This document shows, piece after piece, positions 13,515-23,222 of a stretch of 24,137 bases of DNA. This DNA is from a virus. The translations under genes and the position numbers were made by a program. Location of the stretch: positions 1 to 24,137 of IMG/VR virus record IMGVR_UViG_3300044825_002172; one strand, given 5' to 3'. Position 1 is the stretch's first letter. Each line of letters opens with the position of its first letter. Under the pieces are notes generated by a model. It was not told where the DNA came from and ran no database searches. It saw only the letters and a program-made list of their open reading frames with translations.

Positions 13515-16500
13515 ATGGCGACCAGCAATCGACGCGACGTATCGTTGGGTGTCTCGGTCGAGACGGCCGGCGAAGACGAACTGCGTCGTCTCGCCACCAG
13601 CACGCGGCAACTGGCGCAAGAGGGCAGCGACGCGGCGCCCGAGTTTCAGCGGCTTGCGAACGAACTCGACCGACTGGCGGATCAGACCGCCGCGCTCTCC
13701 CAGTTCAAGACGGCTGCCGCTGACCTTGCGGCGTTCACCCAGGCCCAGCAACGGGCCGCAGCGGCTGCACAGAACGCGCAGAACGCCCTCGCCGCACAGG
13801 CGGCCTCTGTCGAACGCCTGGGCATCGCCCAGAAGGCCGCCGCGAGCGATCTCGCCGAGGCCGAGGCTGTGCAGCGGCGGGCGGCGGATGCCCTCAAGGC
13901 GCTCGCCCAGGACACCGACCGCGCCGGCCGGCAGACCGCTGAGTACAGGGCCCAGCAAGCGGACCTCCGCACGTCCCTGAACTTCGCTCGTGAAGCGGTC
14001 ATCGCGAAAAAGACCGCCCTCGAAACGGCCAATGCCGCACTGTCGGAAGCGGTCAAGTCCGAGAGGGCGCTTTCGACCGAGTTCACCCGGTCGGAGAGAG
14101 CCGCTGCGACCGCCAACAAGGCGCTCGAACAGCGCAACGTGGCCGTCGAGCAGACCCGCGGTGTCGCCGCGTCGTTGGGCGTCAGCCTGGACAACCTGTC
14201 GGAAGCCGAACAGCGGCTCGCGGCGGCCCAGCGCGCCGGCATCGCCGCCGTCGAGCAGGCGAACGCTGCCCGTGTGGCCGGCGCGCGTGCCGCCGCCCAG
14301 GCCGCCCAGGAAGACGCGGCGTCGATGGCCGCGCTCGAACGGGCCGCCGCCCAGGCCGACCGCGAGCTTGAAGATCTTACGCGGTCGTTGCGGTCGAGCG
14401 AGCAGGCCGCCCGCGAGTTTGCTACCGCGGCACAGTCGACGGCGACCAGCGCTGCCGAAGAGGCCGCCGCCCTCGAACGTCTCCAGCGGGCCGCCCGGGA
14501 ACTCATCAACAGCGAGGCGCAGCTAACGGCCGCGCAACGCGAACTCGCGGCGTCTCGTGACGCCGGTCGCGCGTCGCTGATCGCCGAAGCGCAGCAAGTT
14601 CTCACGGCGAAGCGAGCCGTCGATGAACAGCGCGAGTCGTTGCGGCAACTCGGGCAAGAGTGGCGCAACGCCTCGAATGCGCTCCGGGATGCGTTCGGCA
14701 CGACGGGCGTCCGGTCGCTGAACGCGATCGAGGTCGAGATCCGGCAAGTCGAGAACGCCACGTCGTTGCTCGAACGGCGGTTCCGCGCCGGGGAGATCTC
14801 GGCGAACGACCTCGCCCGAGCCCTGAGCAGTGCCCAGGTGCGGCTGCAACAACTCAAGACGGAAGCGAACACGATCCCGGCGCTTCCGGGCGCACTGGAA
14901 CAGATCAACTCGTCCGTGCTCGGACTGGTGAACCGCTTCGGCGCGCTGTCGGCCGCCATCGCCACCGTGGGCGCCGTCGTCAAGCCGGTCATCGACGCGA
15001 CGGTGGCACTGGATCAGATGCGCCGTGTGCTCACCACGGTGACGGGCAGCGCCGAGACCGCAGCCGCGCAGATCGAGTTCGTGCGTAACGTCGCCCAGCG
15101 CTCCGGCGCGGCGTTCGGCGACGTGGGCCAGTCCTACTCGAAGTTTGCCGCCTCGGCGTTGCAGACCGGCCTGTCGTTGCAGACCGTCCGGCAAACGTTC
15201 GAGTCCGTGTCGCTGGCCGCCGGCAACCTGGGCCTGTCGAGCGACCAAACGAAGCGAGCGCTCGAAGCGCTCGGCCAGATCGCGAGCAAAGGCGTCGCGA
15301 GCATGGAAGAACTGCGGCAGCAGTTGGGCGATGCGCTCCCGGGCGTGCTGCCGCTGCTGGCGCGCGAACTCGGGCTCACGACCTCGGAACTGAACAAGGT
15401 CGTCGAGTCCGGGCAACTGCTGGCCGCCGAGGCGATCCCCGCGATCGGCCGCGCGCTCGGGGCACTCCAGCCGCAGGCCGGTGTGGTCAGCGGCATCGTC
15501 GCCGAGTGGAATCGGTTCAAGAACGTCGTTCTCGAAGCCGGCACGGCGATCACCGAGGGCCCGATCGGAGCGGCTGCCGGCGGCGTGCTCGTTGCGCTGT
15601 CGAAGACGATCCAGAACCTGTCGTTCTACGCGGTGTCGGCTTCGGAGGGTATCGCCCTCATCGGCAAGACGATCGGCATCACGGCGGGCTACCTCATCGG
15701 CGGGGCGAAGGACTGGAACGCCTATCAGGCGGCGTTGTCCGAAGCGGCCGAGGCCGGCGGCGAGCGGCTGCAAGGTCTCGCCGACCGCATCAACGGAGTC
15801 GGCGAAGCGGGCACGCAGGCCGGCAACGGCATTCGCAACCTCGGCACGTCGTTCGCTCAACTCGCGCTCGCCACCGAGAAGTCGATCGACGCGGCCGACA
15901 CCGCGGCGCAGTCGGCGCAGAAACTCGCCCAGGCGAAGAACACCGAGGCCGATGCCGCGGGGCGTGCCGCCAAGGCCGCGGGGCTGAATAACGTCGCGCT
16001 CGACGAAGCCGCCCGTGTGGCGGCCGAGTACGCCGACGCGCTCGACCTCCAGGCTGCCGCCGATCAGCGGGCCGCCGCGGTGCGTCAACAAGCGCTCAAG
16101 ACGTTGCAGGACGAGGGTGCCGCTCGCGGGTTCACGACGGACCAGATCAAGAAAGCGGCCGAAGAACTCCAGAAGGAAATCACCCTCAAGACGGCCGAAG
16201 CCGAGAAGTCGATCGCGGCAGCGGCAGCGGCTCGCGCCGAGGCGGCTGCCCGGATCGTGGCAGCCGATGCGGTGAAGCAGACCGCGGGCGAGTACGACCG
16301 GCTGCGGTCGGCAGCCAACGAGGCGGCTGCCAACCTCGAACGCGTGACGATCGCGTATCGAGACGGCAAGGCGAGCGCCCAGGCCGTCGAAGAAGCCACG
16401 ATCAAGTTGCAAGTTGCCAAGGGTTTGTTGCGCAACTCGATCAACGACCTCATGGCCGTGCTCGACCAGCAACTCAAGCTCGACAAGGCGGACCTCGAAG

Positions 16501-17582
16501 TCAAGGCCGCGCAGATCCGGCTCGACATCGAGCGGCTGCGCACACAACAACTCGAAGCGGAACGACTGGGCCAGATCAGTCGCGCTCGCGAACTGAACAT
16601 CCGCATTGCCGAACTCGAACTCACGGCGTTGCGTGCCTCGTCAGCCGCGCGTGCCGATGAAGCTGAAAAGACGCTGGCGTTCGTCGAAGCGCAGCGGCGG
16701 CAACTCGCCATCGCCGGGTTGCTGACGCCGGAAAAGCAACGCGAACTCGATCTGCTCGCGCGGGCGGCCGAGGCAAAGCGTCTCGAAGCGCTTGCGACCG
16801 ACGAACAGAACAAGCGGTCCGAGGCCAATCTTGAAGCTCTGAAGAACAACAACGTGGCCGTGTACGGCGCGACGGAAGGTAGGAAGGCGTACACCCAAAG
16901 CATCGGCGGGTCTTCCAACGCGCTCGACACGGACACGAAGGCTGCGCAAAGCAACACCGCAGCCACCGACAACCTCACGGCGTCGCAACGCCGGCTGTTG
17001 GAGATCCGTCAGCGGTATGCCGACCTCGTGCGCAACGCCGGGGCGGGCAACACGTCGACGCCGGCCACGAACGCGAGCAACCCTCCGCCGACGTTCGCGT
17101 CCGACCTGTCCGGCCTGGGTGCTCGGAACAGCGGGTTTGCGAACGCCGAGGAAGCGGCCCGCGCGGATCGGTTGGCCGGCAACACCGGGGCGGTTGACAA
17201 CTCGTACATCTTTGCCCTGAAAGCCCGGCTGGACCGAGGCGAGTATTTCGCGGCGAGCGAGCGCGCAGCCATCGAGAACGCCCTTCGCGTTGCGAAAGAC
17301 AACGCCCAATTTTCGGCGCAGGGCGCCCGCGGCATCGGCTTTGCGAGCACCGTGCCCTCGCTGGCGGACGACACGTCCACGTGGGTTCAGATCCTCACCC
17401 GGGTTCTTGAACGCACGGGCGGCGGCGTGAACGACCCGGGCGGCCCCCGTGGCATACAGCCCCGCGTGGTCAACATCAACCTCGGCGGCCGTACGACTCC
17501 CGTGACGACCGCCTCGGACGCCGATGCCGATCAACTGGTGGGCGTGTTGCAGCAACTGGAAACGGCGTCGCAGCGGAGCTAA
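13515..17582 (+). CDS. H: Tail tape measure protein
   Basis: This encodes 1355 residues, the longest gene in the window. Residues about 1-480 are Ala/Glu/Gln/Arg-rich coiled coil. Residues about 495-650 match the conserved tape-measure domain (LDQMRRVLTTVTGSAETA ... MEELRQQLGDALPGVLPLLA). A hydrophobic stretch lies at about 680-735 (GAAAGGVLVALSKTI, then GIALIGKTIGITAGYLIGG), possibly membrane-inserting during DNA ejection. More coiled coil follows to about 1130, then a Gly/Asn/Ser-rich C-terminus. The protein sets tail length; at about 0.15 nm per residue, a common rule, it suggests a tail of roughly 200 nm. GAGGA at 13500-13504 precedes the ATG. Long open frames on the opposite strand are GC-codon shadows. 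Confidence 0.93.
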   Translation: MATSNRRDVSLGVSVETAGEDELRRLATSTRQLAQEGSDAAPEFQRLANELDRLADQTAALSQFKTAAADLAAFTQAQQRAAAAAQNAQNALAAQAASVERLGIAQKAAASDLAEAEAVQRRAADALKALAQDTDRAGRQTAEYRAQQADLRTSLNFAREAVIAKKTALETANAALSEAVKSERALSTEFTRSERAAATANKALEQRNVAVEQTRGVAASLGVSLDNLSEAEQRLAAAQRAGIAAVEQANAARVAGARAAAQAAQEDAASMAALERAAAQADRELEDLTRSLRSSEQAAREFATAAQSTATSAAEEAAALERLQRAARELINSEAQLTAAQRELAASRDAGRASLIAEAQQVLTAKRAVDEQRESLRQLGQEWRNASNALRDAFGTTGVRSLNAIEVEIRQVENATSLLERRFRAGEISANDLARALSSAQVRLQQLKTEANTIPALPGALEQINSSVLGLVNRFGALSAAIATVGAVVKPVIDATVALDQMRRVLTTVTGSAETAAAQIEFVRNVAQRSGAAFGDVGQSYSKFAASALQTGLSLQTVRQTFESVSLAAGNLGLSSDQTKRALEALGQIASKGVASMEELRQQLGDALPGVLPLLARELGLTTSELNKVVESGQLLAAEAIPAIGRALGALQPQAGVVSGIVAEWNRFKNVVLEAGTAITEGPIGAAAGGVLVALSKTIQNLSFYAVSASEGIALIGKTIGITAGYLIGGAKDWNAYQAALSEAAEAGGERLQGLADRINGVGEAGTQAGNGIRNLGTSFAQLALATEKSIDAADTAAQSAQKLAQAKNTEADAAGRAAKAAGLNNVALDEAARVAAEYADALDLQAAADQRAAAVRQQALKTLQDEGAARGFTTDQIKKAAEELQKEITLKTAEAEKSIAAAAAARAEAAARIVAADAVKQTAGEYDRLRSAANEAAANLERVTIAYRDGKASAQAVEEATIKLQVAKGLLRNSINDLMAVLDQQLKLDKADLEVKAAQIRLDIERLRTQQLEAERLGQISRARELNIRIAELELTALRASSAARADEAEKTLAFVEAQRRQLAIAGLLTPEKQRELDLLARAAEAKRLEALATDEQNKRSEANLEALKNNNVAVYGATEGRKAYTQSIGGSSNALDTDTKAAQSNTAATDNLTASQRRLLEIRQRYADLVRNAGAGNTSTPATNASNPPPTFASDLSGLGARNSGFANAEEAARADRLAGNTGAVDNSYIFALKARLDRGEYFAASERAAIENALRVAKDNAQFSAQGARGIGFASTVPSLADDTSTWVQILTRVLERTGGGVNDPGGPRGIQPRVVNINLGGRTTPVTTASDADADQLVGVLQQLETASQRS

Positions 17583-17585
17583 ACG

Positions 17586-17984
17586 ATGACGATCGCTCTA
17601 ACCGTCAGCCCGACGACCGTCACGCTCCCCGTGGATCTGCGGTGGACCGACGAACTTGACTGGCACCCGGTGCGCCAGTCTGTCGAGCGCTCCCTGACGG
17701 GCGCCTTGATCGTCGACGTTGCCGCCGCCGTGCCGGGGCGCTCGATCACGCTGGAGCCCGAGAACGACAGTTCTGCGTGGATGCCGCGCGCCGATGTCGA
17801 GCAGTTGCAGACCTGGGCGGCTGTGCCCGGCCAGGAAATGAGCCTCTTGCTCCGCGGCGTCACTCACACCGTCATGTTCCGGCACCACGAGGGCGAAGCG
17901 CTCACGGCGAAGCCGGTTCTTCACTACTCGGACGTTGATGCGGCCGACTGGTATCTCGTCACGCTCAAGTTGATGAAAGTCTGA
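17586..17984 (+). CDS. Small tail protein after tape measure, function unknown
   Basis: This encodes 132 residues, starting at ATG 17586 with CGGAG (17574-17578) at good spacing; it begins 3 nt after the tape measure stop. It is beta-rich: TIALTVSPTTVTLPVDLRW, then SLTGALIVDVAAAVPGRSIT, then LLLRGVTHTVMFRHHEG, ending WYLVTLKLMKV. No domain was recognised with confidence. The place between tape measure and a very large tail protein is where distal tail or tail-tip hub components are usually encoded, so such a role is a reasonable guess. Confidence 0.6.
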   Translation: MTIALTVSPTTVTLPVDLRWTDELDWHPVRQSVERSLTGALIVDVAAAVPGRSITLEPENDSSAWMPRADVEQLQTWAAVPGQEMSLLLRGVTHTVMFRHHEGEALTAKPVLHYSDVDAADWYLVTLKLMKV

Positions 17985-17986
17985 AC

Positions 17987-20900
17987 ATGGGAATCCTTGC
18001 TGGAGACATCAAGCTCGTTCGCTCGCAAGTGATGGACGACGTTCCCGAGGGCGGGGGCGCTCCGATCGACTCGATCGTGGTCGACGGCACAAGCAACGGG
18101 CTGTTCAACGACATCAGCGAACTCGATCGGGCTGGCGGCCGAGTGAACGCCCGCAAGGTCTTCGTCTCGATCCGCACGCCCGATCGTGAAGGCTACTTCG
18201 GGGCGAACGTCATCGTCAGCGACCCGCCCGACGACCCGAACGTCTCGGTGTCGTTGTTCACCACGGGCGACGTGTTCGACCGCCGCTCGGCCGCCATCAG
18301 CCGCGTCGAGGCGTACTTGAACGCCGGCCCTGAGTTCGCAGGCTACCTGTTCGAGAACCACATCACCGGGCAACGGTCGATTCAGATCTTCGCGCGGACA
18401 ACCGTCACCCCGCCACCGATCGGCCGCACGCTGCTGTTGCGTCAGAACGAGGGTCTGCTGACGGTGTACGAACAGTACGTTCGAGTGACGCGGGTCATCA
18501 CCGAAGAGCGCACGTTCACGACGGCGGGCCCGACCGACTTTCAGGCGCTGGTCATCACGTGCGACATCAGCGATCGGCTGCGGTACGACTTCACCGGCTC
18601 GCCGTCGAATCGGTTCTTCACTCGGGCCGTCGGTTCCGCGATCCTGCGCGACACCGTGGTCGCCGATGCGGCGGTCTACGGCGGCGTCGTGCCGCTGGCC
18701 GACCCCGTGGAGATCAACGACACGTCGTGCATGGCGGAGGGCATCTACACGCAACTCGTTCCGAACAGCCGCACGGAAACGTCTCTCGTTGACCAGAAGC
18801 CGAGCGCCGACTTCGCGATCGTGCTCGCGTCGAGCCCGCGAGCCGTGACTGTCGGCGGGTCGCCGCTGTCGCAACGCATCAGGATCGGCCAAGAGAATCG
18901 CGGGTTCAACTACGTCACGATCTTGAGCCCGTTGCCGGGCCCGGGGACGGTCCGCGTCAACTTCCGGGCGCTCGGCAACTCGTACACGATCAACGACAAC
19001 GGAGACGGCACGCTCGGCGGGGCCAGCGAGTCGGGCACGGGGACGGTCAACTACTCGACGGGAAGCGTGTCGGTCACGCTGAACGCGTTGCCCGACGATC
19101 GTTCTGCCGTGGTGTTCTACTGGGGCGAGAAGTCGACCTACACCGATCGCGCTGGTGTGATCGGCTACCGGCCGCCTGAGTTCTCGTTCAGCCTGGAGAA
19201 GCAAGGGATCATCCCCGGTACGGTGGAGTTCGCCTGGGAGTCCGGCGGCAGCCCGAAGACGGCGACCGCGAACTCGGCGGGCGTCATCAGCGGCGATGCG
19301 ACCGGCGAGGTCAACCACAACGCCGGAGTCGTTTACATCCGTCCGACGGCGATGCTCGATGCTGGCGGTCAGATCGAAATCTCATACCAGTGGGCCGACA
19401 TCGAAGAGGAACTGCACTCGGGCCTCTCGCCCGATGGTGCCGGCGCGATCTCGTTCACGCTGGCCTCGGCTCCGGTCCCCGGCACGGTCGAACTGCTGTG
19501 GGTCACGTCCCGCGAAACGTCCGTCAGCAGCGGTGCCGTGAGCGCCCAGGGAAGTTCCTCAAAGAGCACCAGCGCGAGCACGTCGGTGACGATGCTGGAG
19601 GAATCGCGACTCGTTCCGCCCTACCTGGGGACGGTGTTGCAGTTCGACGGCGGTAGCGCTGGCGCCGCTCGCGGCTACGCTCCGAACACGTTCCGCATCC
19701 GTTCGCTGACGACCGGCGCCGTGTGGGAGCAAGAGGGCACGGTCGAAACGACTCGCACGCCCCTCGTGTCGACCCGCAGCGCGTCGTCGAGTAATGGGTC
19801 AAGCTACAGCACGACCGAGAAGCAGACTTCGCGTAGCTCGGTCGCGGTCTCGCACCACATCACCGACGACGGCGCCGGGTCGTTCTTCGGCGCGCTCGGC
19901 ACCGTCGGCTACGTGTCGAAGGCGGTCGTCATCAAGGTGCAGGGCGACTACTCCGAGAACACGTTCGAGAGCACGCACGAGGACGCGTCGACGTGGGAGT
20001 CGCTGAACGCTACGACCGAGCCCACCGCCACGACCGGCGGCTCGACTCCGCCCTCGGCTGACGATGGCGGCGGCGGCAGCAGTAGCGCTCGTGGCGGTTC
20101 GAGCGGCAGCACGACGCAGAAAGAGATCTACGCGACGAGTTCGATGATCGCGCGGTATCGCATCGGCACGGCCGTTCCCGCCTCGCGCGTCGAGACCTAC
20201 ACGCCGCCCGGCGTAACGATCGACCTGACCCCGTTCACTCGCGACTACGTGGTCCCGGGGAGCGTGCGGTTCCTGTGGATGGGGCACGTCTACCAAGACT
20301 TCGACGGCAAGATCTATCGCGACCCGTCCGGCGACGACCCCGGCACTCGGGTTGGGTCGGTCACATACTACTCAGGTGTCGTTGCGATCGGCGATTACGT
20401 CGTGGGTGCCTCGCCGCAGACCGTCACGATCCAGTCGATGTTCACGACGAAGCGCACCCCCGACGTGGCGAACATCACGTTCAACACCCCGGCGAGCCCG
20501 ATCAAGCCCTCGGCGCTCACCCTGTCGGTCGTTGACGCCACCGGGACGCAGATCATCGCCACCGCGGAGACGGACGGCGACATCGTGGGCCCGCACACGC
20601 GGGGCAAGGTCGACTACGAGTCGGGGTTGGTCGAAGTGCAGTTCGGCGACTACGTGCTCAACTCGGGCCTCACCGACGCGCAGAAGGCCGAATGGTGGTA
20701 CGACGCCGACAACGTGCGGACGGCCGACGGCAAGATCTGGCGCCCGTGGCCGGTTGATCCCGAGACGTTGCGTTACGCGTTCGTCTCGTTCGTCTACCTG
20801 CCGCTCGACTCGACGATCCTCGGCATGGACCCGGTTCGGCTGCCGCAAGACGGCCGCGTGCCGATCTTCCGCCCCGGGTCGTTCGCTGTGCTCGGCCACA

Positions 20901-21667
20901 CCGCTACCCGCGCGCCCGAGGTCGTGGCGAACGGCAACGTCAAGTCGTGCGGCCGAGTGCGGTTGTCGCGCGTCCGAGTCATCGGCAACGACGGCGACGT
21001 GATCGACACCGGCTACACGGCCAATCTCGACGCCGGTACGGTGACGTTCACCGACGTGTCCGGGTATTCGCAGCCGGTCACGATCGAGCACCGCGTCGAA
21101 GACATGGCGATGGTGTCGGATGTGCAGATCAACGGCAAAGTGTCGTTCACGCGGCCGATCACGCACGAGTACCCGGTGCCCGGGTCGTATCTGTCGAGCG
21201 CCCTCGTCGCGGGCGATCTGCGGTCCCGAGTGAGCGTGCTGTTCGATCAGCAAACGTGGACCGGCGTTTGGTCCGACTCGTTGATCGGTGCGGCTGCGAC
21301 GGCGACGTTCAACGACATCAGTCACCCGATCCAAGTCACGAACGAAGGCGCGTTGACCGAGCGGTGGTTCGTGCAGTTCGCCTCGGGCGGAACGACGTTC
21401 AACGTCATCGGCGAACACGTCGGCGTGATCGCCACGGGGAACACGTCGTCGGACTGCGCGCCGATCAACCCCGCTACCGGAGCGCCGTACTTCGTGATCC
21501 CTTACCTCGGCTGGGGCCTGGGGTGGGCGGTCGGCAACGTTCTGCGGTTCAACACCGTCGGCACGTTCTACCCCGTGTGGTTGCTCCGCACGATCCAGCA
21601 AGGGCCCGAGACGGAGCCCGACGACTCGTTCACCGTGCTTGTGCGCGGGGACGTGGACCGACCCTGA
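17987..21667 (+). CDS. Very large tail-tip or fibre-type structural protein with repeated beta modules
   Basis: This encodes 1226 residues, starting at ATG 17987, 2 nt after the previous stop. Residues 1-100 are related to the 165-residue protein at 2982. Further on, a module recurs: a P-G-(T/S)-V strand, then a G-x-(V)-(N/D)-(Y/H) turn and strands with S/A-G-x-V. Examples are GTVNYSTGSVSVTLNALP, GEVNHNAGVVYI, GSVTYYSGVVAIGDYV, GKVDYESGLVEVQFGDYV and ANLDAGTVTFTDV. A Ser/Thr/Gly-rich low-complexity insert lies at about 515-720. The C-terminus (PVWLLRTIQQGP ... DSFTVLVRGDVDRP) looks like a compact domain. It probably takes the place of lambda J-type tip proteins in the tail tip, but I recognised no J domain. 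Composition suggests no enzyme activity. Confidence 0.65.
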   Translation: MGILAGDIKLVRSQVMDDVPEGGGAPIDSIVVDGTSNGLFNDISELDRAGGRVNARKVFVSIRTPDREGYFGANVIVSDPPDDPNVSVSLFTTGDVFDRRSAAISRVEAYLNAGPEFAGYLFENHITGQRSIQIFARTTVTPPPIGRTLLLRQNEGLLTVYEQYVRVTRVITEERTFTTAGPTDFQALVITCDISDRLRYDFTGSPSNRFFTRAVGSAILRDTVVADAAVYGGVVPLADPVEINDTSCMAEGIYTQLVPNSRTETSLVDQKPSADFAIVLASSPRAVTVGGSPLSQRIRIGQENRGFNYVTILSPLPGPGTVRVNFRALGNSYTINDNGDGTLGGASESGTGTVNYSTGSVSVTLNALPDDRSAVVFYWGEKSTYTDRAGVIGYRPPEFSFSLEKQGIIPGTVEFAWESGGSPKTATANSAGVISGDATGEVNHNAGVVYIRPTAMLDAGGQIEISYQWADIEEELHSGLSPDGAGAISFTLASAPVPGTVELLWVTSRETSVSSGAVSAQGSSSKSTSASTSVTMLEESRLVPPYLGTVLQFDGGSAGAARGYAPNTFRIRSLTTGAVWEQEGTVETTRTPLVSTRSASSSNGSSYSTTEKQTSRSSVAVSHHITDDGAGSFFGALGTVGYVSKAVVIKVQGDYSENTFESTHEDASTWESLNATTEPTATTGGSTPPSADDGGGGSSSARGGSSGSTTQKEIYATSSMIARYRIGTAVPASRVETYTPPGVTIDLTPFTRDYVVPGSVRFLWMGHVYQDFDGKIYRDPSGDDPGTRVGSVTYYSGVVAIGDYVVGASPQTVTIQSMFTTKRTPDVANITFNTPASPIKPSALTLSVVDATGTQIIATAETDGDIVGPHTRGKVDYESGLVEVQFGDYVLNSGLTDAQKAEWWYDADNVRTADGKIWRPWPVDPETLRYAFVSFVYLPLDSTILGMDPVRLPQDGRVPIFRPGSFAVLGHTATRAPEVVANGNVKSCGRVRLSRVRVIGNDGDVIDTGYTANLDAGTVTFTDVSGYSQPVTIEHRVEDMAMVSDVQINGKVSFTRPITHEYPVPGSYLSSALVAGDLRSRVSVLFDQQTWTGVWSDSLIGAAATATFNDISHPIQVTNEGALTERWFVQFASGGTTFNVIGEHVGVIATGNTSSDCAPINPATGAPYFVIPYLGWGLGWAVGNVLRFNTVGTFYPVWLLRTIQQGPETEPDDSFTVLVRGDVDRP

Positions 21668-21685
21668 ACGTAGAGAGGAACCCTC

Positions 21686-22837
21686 GTGGCAAACGAAGTC
21701 AAGTTCATGCACTCCGGGATGACCGGAGCCCCGACCCTGAGCGGCGTTGCCGGGGCGCTTGTGTCGTTGCTCGACACATGCCTCGTGAACGGCTTCGGCG
21801 CCGGCACGGTCGATTCGGTCGTGGTGTCCGGCGGCATCGCGACCGTCACACGCTCCGGCGGGCACCCGTTCGAGGTCGGCTCGATCGGAGAGATCGCCGG
21901 GGCCACGCCGAGCGGCCTGAACGGGCAGAAACGCATCCTCACGGTGCCGAGCGCGAGCACCTACACGTTCGACGCAACCGGCGTCGCCAGCGGCACCGCG
22001 ACGGGCACGATCACGCACAAGGTCGCGGCGGCCGGCTGGACGAAAGAGTTCAGCGGCACGAACCTCGCGGCCTACAAGTCGCCCAACGTGGCCGCCACGG
22101 GGTGCTTGCTGCGCGTCGACGACACCGGAACGACGGTGGGGCGAGTCGTTGGCTACGAAACGATGTCGGACGTGAACACCGGCACCGGGCCGTTCCCCAC
22201 CAGCGCCCAGGTGAGCGGCGGTGCGTATATCGGCAAGTCGGCGACGGGGGACTCGACGACGCGGGCGTGGATTCTCTTCGCTGACGATCGCGGCGTGTAC
22301 CTGTCGATTCAGCACAGCGGAACGACAAGCTACTCGACGTATTTCTTCGGCGACATCCTCTCGGCGAAGTCCCCCGACCCTTACTCGTGCGCGCTGGCCG
22401 CATGGTCGGCGAACAACGTCGGGTCGACGCCGGGCTCGATCACGCTGTCGGACGTGGCTTACGCCGACGTTAGCACGAACACGAATATGTGGCTCGCACG
22501 AGGCGCGTCGGGCCTGGGCGGATCGCAGGCGACGCGGCGTTCAGCGACGGCGTTCGTCGGGTCGACGACGTTCTCAGGCGGAGGCGGCGCGGCCTACCCG
22601 AACCCGGCCGACAACGGCCTGTACCTGTTCCCGATGCACATCAGCGAGAACCCCGCGAGCCCGTCGTACCGCGGCATGCACCCCGGGGCGTACTACTGCC
22701 CTCAAGCGGTGGGCACCGGAACGATCGCGTCGCGTGAGTCGATCACGGGGGTGACGAACTTGTCGGGGCGCACGCTCAAGGCCGTGCTGAACGCCTCGGG
22801 CCCGCTGTTCGTCGACATCACGGGGCCCTGGAGGTAA
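21686..22837 (+). CDS. Phage virion protein of a widespread unnamed family
   Basis: This encodes 383 residues starting at GTG 21686 behind AGAGAGGA. The N-terminus (VKFMHSGMTGAPTLSGVAGA, then LVSLLDTCLVNGFG) and the following beta module (TVDSVVVSGGIATVTRSGGH, then SIGEIAGATPSGLNGQKRIL) belong to a family I recognise from many phage tail clusters without an assigned function. Later segments (GWTKEFSGTNLAAYKS, RVDDTGTTVGRVVGYETM, TGTGPFP) are also characteristic. A C-terminal domain has Tyr/Gly/Pro-rich loops. It is likely part of the tail tip or fibre assembly, judging by position. Confidence 0.65.
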   Translation: MANEVKFMHSGMTGAPTLSGVAGALVSLLDTCLVNGFGAGTVDSVVVSGGIATVTRSGGHPFEVGSIGEIAGATPSGLNGQKRILTVPSASTYTFDATGVASGTATGTITHKVAAAGWTKEFSGTNLAAYKSPNVAATGCLLRVDDTGTTVGRVVGYETMSDVNTGTGPFPTSAQVSGGAYIGKSATGDSTTRAWILFADDRGVYLSIQHSGTTSYSTYFFGDILSAKSPDPYSCALAAWSANNVGSTPGSITLSDVAYADVSTNTNMWLARGASGLGGSQATRRSATAFVGSTTFSGGGGAAYPNPADNGLYLFPMHISENPASPSYRGMHPGAYYCPQAVGTGTIASRESITGVTNLSGRTLKAVLNASGPLFVDITGPWR

Positions 22838-22841
22838 GCCG

Positions 22842-23222
22842 ATGCCGGCCACCCACACGGCAGCAGCGGCGCTTGACACCGCGCCGTTCCTGCTGATCCC
22901 GTTCGCGAAGACGTGGCCTATCCCGCGGATCGCGCTCGAACGCACGCTCTACTACCAAGACGTTCGGTTCTCGGGCTATGGCCGCGTGTACGGCGACACC
23001 AAGGTCAAGGGCATCCCTGACTTCCCGAAGTACGCCCGGGTGCGCCTGTTCGACGAAGTGACCGGCCTGCTGCTGCGCGAGCAGTGGAGCAACCCAACGA
23101 CCGGGGCGTGGGAGTTCCTGAACGTCAACGTCGCCCGTCGGTACACCGTGATCGCGTACGACCCTGACAAGTCGTACCGCGCCGTCGCGGCCGACAACCT
23201 CCAGCCGGAGCCGATGGCATGA
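22842..23222 (+). CDS. Small tail-cluster protein with carboxypeptidase-regulatory-like fold
   Basis: This encodes 126 residues with an excellent GGAGG ribosome site (22830-22834), which overlaps the upstream gene's end. The core (GRVYGDTKVKGIPDFPKYAR, VRLFDEVTGLLLREQWSN, GAWEFLNVNVARRYTVIAYD) shows the pattern of carboxypeptidase-regulatory-like beta-sandwiches: a G-x-(V/I)-x-G strand, R-V-R-L-F strand, then GAWEF. Similar small proteins accompany the preceding family in other phages. A virion-associated role is inferred. It overlaps the next gene by 4 nt (ATGA). Confidence 0.6.
   Translation: MPATHTAAAALDTAPFLLIPFAKTWPIPRIALERTLYYQDVRFSGYGRVYGDTKVKGIPDFPKYARVRLFDEVTGLLLREQWSNPTTGAWEFLNVNVARRYTVIAYDPDKSYRAVAADNLQPEPMA

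Noticed and set aside
13682-16550. Long open frames (436 and 675 codons) antisense to the tape measure gene
   Set aside because: They mirror GC-rich Ala/Arg/Glu codons of the sense gene, have biased Arg/Ala/Ser composition, and no ribosome sites or domains.
17288-17299. A 12-bp match (CGTTGCGAAAGA) to the start of the 22-bp repeat in the tape measure gene
   Set aside because: The second half of the motif is missing and the site is inside a coding region, so it is probably chance.
17924-22315. Long antisense frames (464 and 647 codons) opposite the large tail gene
   Set aside because: Their composition is Arg/His/Asp/Val-heavy without any fold signature; the sense frame has clear beta-domain patterns and is coupled to its neighbours.
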